Assembly: GCF_029968035.1 (NCBI RefSeq)
Contig: NZ_JASCIQ010000036.1
Span: forward strand, 1-64,000
DNA: 64,000 bases
DNA from: Streptomyces cavernicola
Lineage (GTDB): Bacteria > Actinomycetota > Actinomycetes > Streptomycetales > Streptomycetaceae
Direction: 5' to 3'
The notes under the pieces were generated by a model that was not told where the DNA came from, searched no databases, and saw only the letters and a list, made by a program, of their open reading frames with translations. Position numbers and translations under genes: made by a program. This document shows, one piece after another, positions 59,844-64,000 of the stretch; position 1 is the stretch's first letter, and every line of letters begins with the position of its first letter.

Positions 59844-61838
59844 CTGACTACGTTCCGAGAGCTCGGGATCCTTCCCGAGACCGCCGAAGCCCTTGAGGCC
59901 GTCGGCATCACGTCCCCCTTTCCCATCCAGGAGCAGACGCTTCCCGTAGCGCTCTCCGGCTCCGACGTCATCGGCCAGGCCAAGACCGGCACCGGCAAGA
60001 CGCTCGGCTTCGGCCTCCCGCTCCTCGAGCGCGTCACCGTCCCCGCCGACGTCGAGGCCGGCCGCGCCGAGCCCGAGAAGCTCACCGACACCCCGCAGGC
60101 CCTGGTCGTCGTCCCCACCCGTGAGCTCTGCCAGCAGGTCACCAACGACCTGCAGACCGCCGGCAAGGTGCGCAACGTCCGCGTCCTCGCCATATACGGC
60201 GGCCGTGCCTACGAACCCCAGGTCGAGGCCCTGAAGAAGGGCGTCGACGTCGTCGTCGGCACCCCGGGCCGACTGCTCGACCTCGCGGGCCAGAAGAAGC
60301 TCGACCTGAAGCACGTGCGCGCCCTCGTCCTCGACGAGGCCGACGAGATGCTCGACCTGGGCTTCCTGCCCGACGTCGAGAAGATCATCAACATGCTTCC
60401 GGCGAAGCGCCAGACCATGCTGTTCTCCGCGACGATGCCGGGCGCCGTCATCGGCCTGGCCCGTCGCTACATGTCGCAGCCCACCCACATCCGGGCCACG
60501 TCCCCGGACGACGAGGGCGCGACCGTCGCGAACATCACGCAGCGCGTCTACCGCGCGCACTCCATGGACAAGCCGGAGATGGTCTCCCGCATCCTGCAGG
60601 CCGACGGCCGCGGGCTCGCGATGATCTTCTGCCGTACGAAGCGCACGGCCGCCGACATCGCCGAGCAGCTGGAGCGCCGCGGCTTCGCGTCCGGCGCGGT
60701 CCACGGCGACCTCGGCCAGGGCGCCCGCGAGCAGGCGCTGCGCGCCTTCCGCAACGGCAAGGTGGACGTCCTGGTCTGCACCGATGTCGCCGCGCGCGGC
60801 ATCGACGTCGAGGGCGTCACGCACGTCATCAACTACCAGTCCCCCGAGGATGAAAAGACGTATCTGCACCGCATCGGCCGCACCGGCCGCGCGGGCGCCT
60901 CGGGTACGGCGATCACCCTGGTCGACTGGGACGACATCCCGCGCTGGCAGCTGATCAACAAGGCCCTCGACCTGGGCTTCAACGACCCGGTCGAGACGTA
61001 CTCCACGTCCCCGCACCTCTACGAGGAGCTGGGCATCCCCGCGGGCACCAAGGGTGTCCTGCCGCGGGCCGAGCGCACCCGTGCGGGCCTCGGCGCCGAG
61101 GAGATCGAGGACCTGGGCGAGACCGGCGGCCGTGGTGGCCGCGGCGGTCGCAGCGGCCGCCGCGAGGCGGAGGAGGAGCGCCCCAAGCGCACCCGTACGC
61201 CGCGTCAGCGCCGCCGCACCCGCAACGGCGCCCCGGTCGACGGCGAGGCCGCGGCCCCCGCGACGGAGGCCGCCGAGCCCGCCGAGTCCACGGACGCCGT
61301 GGCGGAGGACAAGCCGCGCACCCCGCGCCGCCGTCGCCGCACCCGCGCCGGTGCGTCCGGCGAGGCCGTGGCCGCGCCGACCGAGCAGGCCGAGGCCGCG
61401 GTGGCGACCGCCGAGGGCGCCGCACCCGCCGAGGCCGAGGCCGCGGAGGCGAAGCCGCGCCGCCGCCGTACCCGCAAGGCCGCCGAGGCCGAGGTCGCGG
61501 TGGACACCGCCGAGGGCACGGAAACCGCGGAAACCGCCGAGGCCAAGCCGCGCCGCCGCCGTACGCGCAAGGTGGCCGAGGCCGCCGTCGTCGCGGAGGC
61601 CGTGCCGGAGCAGGCCGAGCCGGAGGCGAAGCCGCGCCGCCGTACGCGCAAGGCCGTCGAAGCCGAGGCCGCGGTCGACACCGCCGAAGCCGCGGAAGCC
61701 AAGCCGCGCCGCCGCACCCGCAAGGCCGCGGAGGCGCCCGTCGCCGCCGCTGCGCCGGAGGCCGCCGAGGCCGAGGCCAAGCCGCGTCGTCGCCGTACGC
61801 GCACCGCGAAGCCCGCCGCCGAGTCCGCCGAGGACTGA
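59844..61838 (+). CDS. DEAD-box RNA helicase with basic repeat tail
   Basis: A 664-residue ATP-dependent RNA helicase. The Q motif (FRELGILPETAEALEAVG ... FPIQ), Walker A (AKTGTGKT), PTREL, DEAD (VLDEADEMLD), SAT, CTDVAARGIDVEG and HRIGRTGRAG are all intact. From ~residue 430 the tail is low-complexity: repeated KPRRRTRK-like basic clusters separated by Ala/Glu stretches, which would bind RNA and are typical of RhlE/DeaD-type cold-adaptation helicases. I place the start at CTG 59844: GAGG lies seven bases upstream and no ATG, GTG or TTG is suitably placed. A strong terminator follows. Confidence 0.94.
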   Translation: MTTFRELGILPETAEALEAVGITSPFPIQEQTLPVALSGSDVIGQAKTGTGKTLGFGLPLLERVTVPADVEAGRAEPEKLTDTPQALVVVPTRELCQQVTNDLQTAGKVRNVRVLAIYGGRAYEPQVEALKKGVDVVVGTPGRLLDLAGQKKLDLKHVRALVLDEADEMLDLGFLPDVEKIINMLPAKRQTMLFSATMPGAVIGLARRYMSQPTHIRATSPDDEGATVANITQRVYRAHSMDKPEMVSRILQADGRGLAMIFCRTKRTAADIAEQLERRGFASGAVHGDLGQGAREQALRAFRNGKVDVLVCTDVAARGIDVEGVTHVINYQSPEDEKTYLHRIGRTGRAGASGTAITLVDWDDIPRWQLINKALDLGFNDPVETYSTSPHLYEELGIPAGTKGVLPRAERTRAGLGAEEIEDLGETGGRGGRGGRSGRREAEEERPKRTRTPRQRRRTRNGAPVDGEAAAPATEAAEPAESTDAVAEDKPRTPRRRRRTRAGASGEAVAAPTEQAEAAVATAEGAAPAEAEAAEAKPRRRRTRKAAEAEVAVDTAEGTETAETAEAKPRRRRTRKVAEAAVVAEAVPEQAEPEAKPRRRTRKAVEAEAAVDTAEAAEAKPRRRTRKAAEAPVAAAAPEAAEAEAKPRRRRTRTAKPAAESAED

Positions 61839-61875
61839 TCGCACGGCACAGCGCAGCGCGATGCAACACCGCGTC

Positions 61876-61904
61876 GGCCCGGCTCCTCTCGGGGGAGCCG
61901 GGCC
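61876..61904 (+). terminator. Terminator of the RNA helicase gene
   Basis: An 11-bp perfect stem (GGCCCGGCTCC/GGAGCCGGGCC) with loop TCTCGGG, followed within a few bases by GTTTTCC. Confidence 0.88.
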
Positions 61905-61965
61905 GGCGCGTTTTCCGTGGGCACCGGACCGGTCGCCCGGCCGGGACTGCGGTTAGCCTCGTCGC

Positions 61966-62817
61966 ATGAGCAGGCCTCCCACGTTCACGCCCCCGCCCGG
62001 CACCAGGGCGTACCAGCTGGCCACCGCGCGCGGCGAGTTCGCCGTGCACGACCTCGCGCCGCGGGACGCCGCGCTGAAGGGCACGGTCATGCTGCTGCCC
62101 GGATTCACCGGCAGCAAGGAGGACTTCGTCGCGCTGCTCGCCCCGATCGCCGCCGCGGGCTATCGCGCGGTGGCGGTCGACGGTCGCGGGCAGTACGAGT
62201 CGGAGGGGCCCGCCGACGACCGATCGCCTTACGCCCAGGGCGAGTTGGCGCGTGACGTACTGGCGCAGGCGGCGGCGCTCGGTGGCCGCGTACAGCTGCT
62301 CGGGCACTCGCTCGGCGGGCAGATCGCGCGGGCGGCCGTGCTTCTGGACCCGGCGCCGTTCGCGTCCCTGACGTTGATGTCCTCGGGGCCCGCGCAGATC
62401 TCGCCGTCGCAGCAGGAGCGGGTGAAGCTGCTGCAGGACGGGCTCGCCGTGCTCGACATGGCGCAGGTGTGGGAGGCGATGCAGTCGCTCGAACCGCCGG
62501 AGGAGGCCGACACCGGCGACGGCAACGGCGCCCTGCGCGCCCGCTGGCTGCGCCACAGCCCGGCCCAACTCGCCGCTACGGGCCAGCAGTTGAGGATCGA
62601 GCCGGACCGCGTGGACGAGCTGGCGGCGCTGCGCCTGCCCGTGCACGTGCTGTCCGGGGCGTACGACGACACCTGGCCGGTCCCGCTCCTGGACGCGATG
62701 GCCGAGCGCCTCTCGGCCCGCCGGACGGTCGTCGACGGCGCGGACCACTCCCCCAACACGGACCGCCCGGAGCAGACCGCACAAGCCCTGATCGCCTTCT
62801 GGGACGAGCTGGCCTGA
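61966..62817 (+). CDS. Alpha/beta hydrolase
   Basis: A 283-residue cytoplasmic alpha/beta hydrolase. LLPGFTGSKEDF is the oxyanion region, Ser lies in LLGHSLGGQIA, Asp in SGAYDDTWP and His in GADHSPNTD. The triad is complete. There is no ribosome-binding site before ATG 61966; a TTAGCC-type -10 about six to seven bases away hints at a leaderless transcript. It lies alone between two terminated units. Substrate unknown. Confidence 0.92.
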   Translation: MSRPPTFTPPPGTRAYQLATARGEFAVHDLAPRDAALKGTVMLLPGFTGSKEDFVALLAPIAAAGYRAVAVDGRGQYESEGPADDRSPYAQGELARDVLAQAAALGGRVQLLGHSLGGQIARAAVLLDPAPFASLTLMSSGPAQISPSQQERVKLLQDGLAVLDMAQVWEAMQSLEPPEEADTGDGNGALRARWLRHSPAQLAATGQQLRIEPDRVDELAALRLPVHVLSGAYDDTWPVPLLDAMAERLSARRTVVDGADHSPNTDRPEQTAQALIAFWDELA

Positions 62818-62947
62818 ACCCGTCGAGTTGACGCATTCCTGGGCTACCCATTGCCCGGACGGTCACGCAGCGAGTACAAACGGTCACCACGCAGGAAACC
62901 CTGCGCCACCTGCAATATTTAGCTCGTCGAAAATTTTCTTTAGCGTA

Positions 62948-62974
62948 GGGAATGTTTGCAGGGGGCAAGTCGTT
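62948..62974 (+). promoter_or_regulatory. Second sigma-R-type promoter
   Basis: GGGAAT (62948-62953), an 18-bp spacer and GTT (62972-62974) again match the SigR consensus exactly. It lies in an AT-richer patch (62920-62950) in the intergenic region and would give a leader of about 150 nt before the 50-residue ORF at 63128. Confidence 0.72.
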
Positions 62975-63021
62975 GGACCCTGTGGATGCACGGTGAGGAA
63001 GCCGTGCAACCGCCACGTAAT

Positions 63022-63101
63022 GGCCGGGCAACCGCCCGGCCTCAAAGCGGGACAAGACTGGCGACAGTGATCGTCTCGCGCAAGTAGTTCTCCTGCAGGA
63101 G
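63022..63101 (+). promoter_or_regulatory. Structured leader: hairpin and palindrome
   Basis: An 8-bp perfect hairpin (GGCCGGGC, loop AACC, GCCCGGCC; 63022-63041) and a 12-bp palindrome CTCCTGCAGGAG (63090-63101) lie between the sigma-R-like promoter and the small ORF. The palindrome contains an anti-Shine-Dalgarno-like CTCCT that could pair with purine-rich ribosome-binding sequence. Confidence 0.5.
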
Positions 63102-63127
63102 GATGACCAGACGAAGGGAGAAGCCCT

Positions 63128-63280
63128 ATGCGCTTCGAAATCATGCGTCTTGACGACGTCGACGGCACCGCCGTGGACAGCACCGTCGTGGACGCCGCCT
63201 CCGTCAACCGGATCGTGCAGCAGGCCGCCTCGATCGGCCAGCGCATCCTGATCCGTCCGGCCGACAACGCGGCTTCGTAA
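63128..63280 (+). CDS. 50-residue conserved-looking small protein
   Basis: A 50-codon ORF with AAGGGAG nine bases before ATG 63128. The product is compact and structured-looking: MRFEIMRLDDVDGTAVDSTV, then DAASVNRIVQQAASIGQRIL and IRPADNAAS. It has strand-loop-helix character, no signal peptide and no cysteine. A perfect terminator follows at 63319. The upstream sigma-R-type promoter suggests induction by thiol stress. I recognise no function; the codon pattern and flanking signals make it a real gene. Confidence 0.82.
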   Translation: MRFEIMRLDDVDGTAVDSTVVDAASVNRIVQQAASIGQRILIRPADNAAS

Positions 63281-63318
63281 CGCCGCACCCGCTGCGGCGC
63301 CCTGCTGCCGCAAGACTT

Positions 63319-63355
63319 CGAAGGCCCCCGTGCGAGATCCGCACGGGGGCCTTCG
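63319..63355. terminator. Bidirectional terminator
   Basis: A 16-bp perfect stem (CGAAGGCCCCCGTGCG and complement) with a five-base loop AGATC, between the small ORF and the convergent MarC-family gene. Confidence 0.92.
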
Positions 63356-63405
63356 CGTGCCCTCGGTTTTCGATGTCACAGTGAGACACAGAAAACCAAG
63401 GGGCC

Positions 63406-64000
63406 TCAGGAGCCCTGGATCACCTGCGTGACGCCGTTGATGATCTGCTGCACGGCGATCGCGGAGAGCATCATGCCCGCGAGCCGCGTCACGAGGACGA
63501 CGCCGCCGTCCTTGATCACGCGGATGATCACCAGCGAGTACCGCATGACCAGCCACAGCACCACGTGCATCGCGACGATCGCGCTCCACACCGACAGCTG
63601 ATCACCGAACCCGTCCGCGTCCTGCACGGCGAGGATCACCGCGACGATCGCGCCGGGCCCGGCGAGCAGCGGCATGCCGAGCGGTACGAGGGCGACGTTG
63701 ACGTCCTTGGTCTGCTGCGGCTCGTCGGTCTTGCCGGTGAGCAGGGAGAGCGCGACGAGCAGGAGCAGCAGTCCGCCCGCGATCATCAGCGCGGGCACGG
63801 ACACATGGAGATAGTCGAGGATCTGGTGGCCGACCACCCCGAAGAGGGCGATCACGCCGAAGGCCACGCACACCGCCTGGAACGCCATCCGGCGCTGCAT
63901 CTTGGCGGGGCGGCCCGCGGTGAGCCCGAGGAAGATCGGGGTGATCCCGGGCGGGTCCATGATCACAAATAGGGTGAGAAAAAGGGATCCGAAGACGGCG
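63406..64000 (-). CDS. MarC-family integral membrane protein, 5-prime end beyond the window
   Basis: About 198 codons are visible of a MarC-family protein (UPF0056; six membrane helices, function unknown; not a proven antibiotic exporter). Family blocks: IMDPPGITPIFLGLT, SLLTGKTDE, PLGMPLLAGPGAI and AGMMLSAIAVQQIINGV. An internal ATG at 63966 is not the start: codons continue in frame through FGSLFLTLFVI up to the window end, so only a few N-terminal residues are missing. It converges on the small ORF across a terminator. Confidence 0.93.
   Translation of the reverse strand, partial: AVFGSLFLTLFVIMDPPGITPIFLGLTAGRPAKMQRRMAFQAVCVAFGVIALFGVVGHQILDYLHVSVPALMIAGGLLLLLVALSLLTGKTDEPQQTKDVNVALVPLGMPLLAGPGAIVAVILAVQDADGFGDQLSVWSAIVAMHVVLWLVMRYSLVIIRVIKDGGVVLVTRLAGMMLSAIAVQQIINGVTQVIQGS

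Noticed and set aside
63406..63966. ATG 63966 as the true start of the MarC-family protein
   Set aside because: Family-typical membrane residues continue in frame upstream to the window edge, so the gene is simply truncated by the window.

Overview
The window is high-GC actinobacterial chromosome, almost certainly Streptomyces. Support: very high G+C with strong third-position bias; GTG, TTG and even CTG starts; a whiB-family regulator (wblC) with its long leader; the AdnA/AdnB helicase-nuclease pair; UvrD2; mycoredoxin; a fused modBC gene; dispersed Streptomyces-type palindromic repeats; and two promoters with the sigma-R pattern GGGAAT-N18-GTT. Gene order looks like conserved core chromosome, not a mobile island. 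I found no integrase, transposase, CRISPR array, rRNA or classical biosynthetic gene cluster.

Layout. 1-2.5 kb: two identical initiator tRNA-Met genes flank a Sel1/TPR-repeat protein gene. 2.6-9.8 kb: UPF0182 membrane protein, PPA1309-family protein, PDZ/Lon-type membrane protease, a small membrane protein, MoaE and an NAD-dependent sugar-epimerase-like protein. 10-16.2 kb: a Zincin_2-like protein coupled to a NUDIX hydrolase, then three AIM24-domain genes in a row (the first fused to TerD), then a YgjP-like metallopeptidase. 16.5-21 kb: a ThiF-like protein with a peptide-binding-like N-terminus, an ABC1/UbiB kinase, a zinc ribbon protein, and wblC with a leader ORF and attenuator. 21-35.6 kb: DNA repair and redox genes (UvrD2, mycoredoxin, OsmC, NudC, M20 dipeptidase, AdnB, lipoprotein, AdnA, ATL). 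35.7-42 kb: a kinase-like/LPG-synthase-type membrane fusion, then molybdate genes (HTH-TOBE regulator, modA, modBC). 42-47 kb: three tandem secreted SlpD/E-like peptidases. 47-56.4 kb: a long minus-strand run (alpha/beta hydrolase, DUF3152 metzincin-like protein, PelF-like glycosyltransferase, small ORF, membrane protein, SDR epimerase, spherulin-4-like hydrolase, MoeZ). 56.5-64 kb: acidic small protein, TetR, DUF3107, small membrane protein, ferritin-like protein, DEAD-box RNA helicase, alpha/beta hydrolase, a 50-residue ORF behind a sigma-R-like promoter, and a MarC-family gene cut by the window end.

Themes. Molybdenum and sulfur-carrier functions recur (MoaE, HTH-TOBE, ModA, ModBC, MoeZ). 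Double-strand-break processing and alkylation repair lie on one strand (ATL, AdnA, AdnB, UvrD2). Thiol-redox and antibiotic-stress responses meet around 19.6-24.2 kb (WblC, mycoredoxin, OsmC). The most interesting candidate system is the 48.3-53.9 kb run: PelF-like glycosyltransferase, polytopic membrane protein, epimerase and spherulin-4/GH135-like hydrolase look like a minimal Pel- or galactosaminogalactan-like exopolysaccharide locus. The next is the wblC leader, which shows a visible ribosome-mediated attenuation arrangement. Start codons were chosen by ribosome-binding site, coupling and family length. They are stated as uncertain where the evidence is thin.
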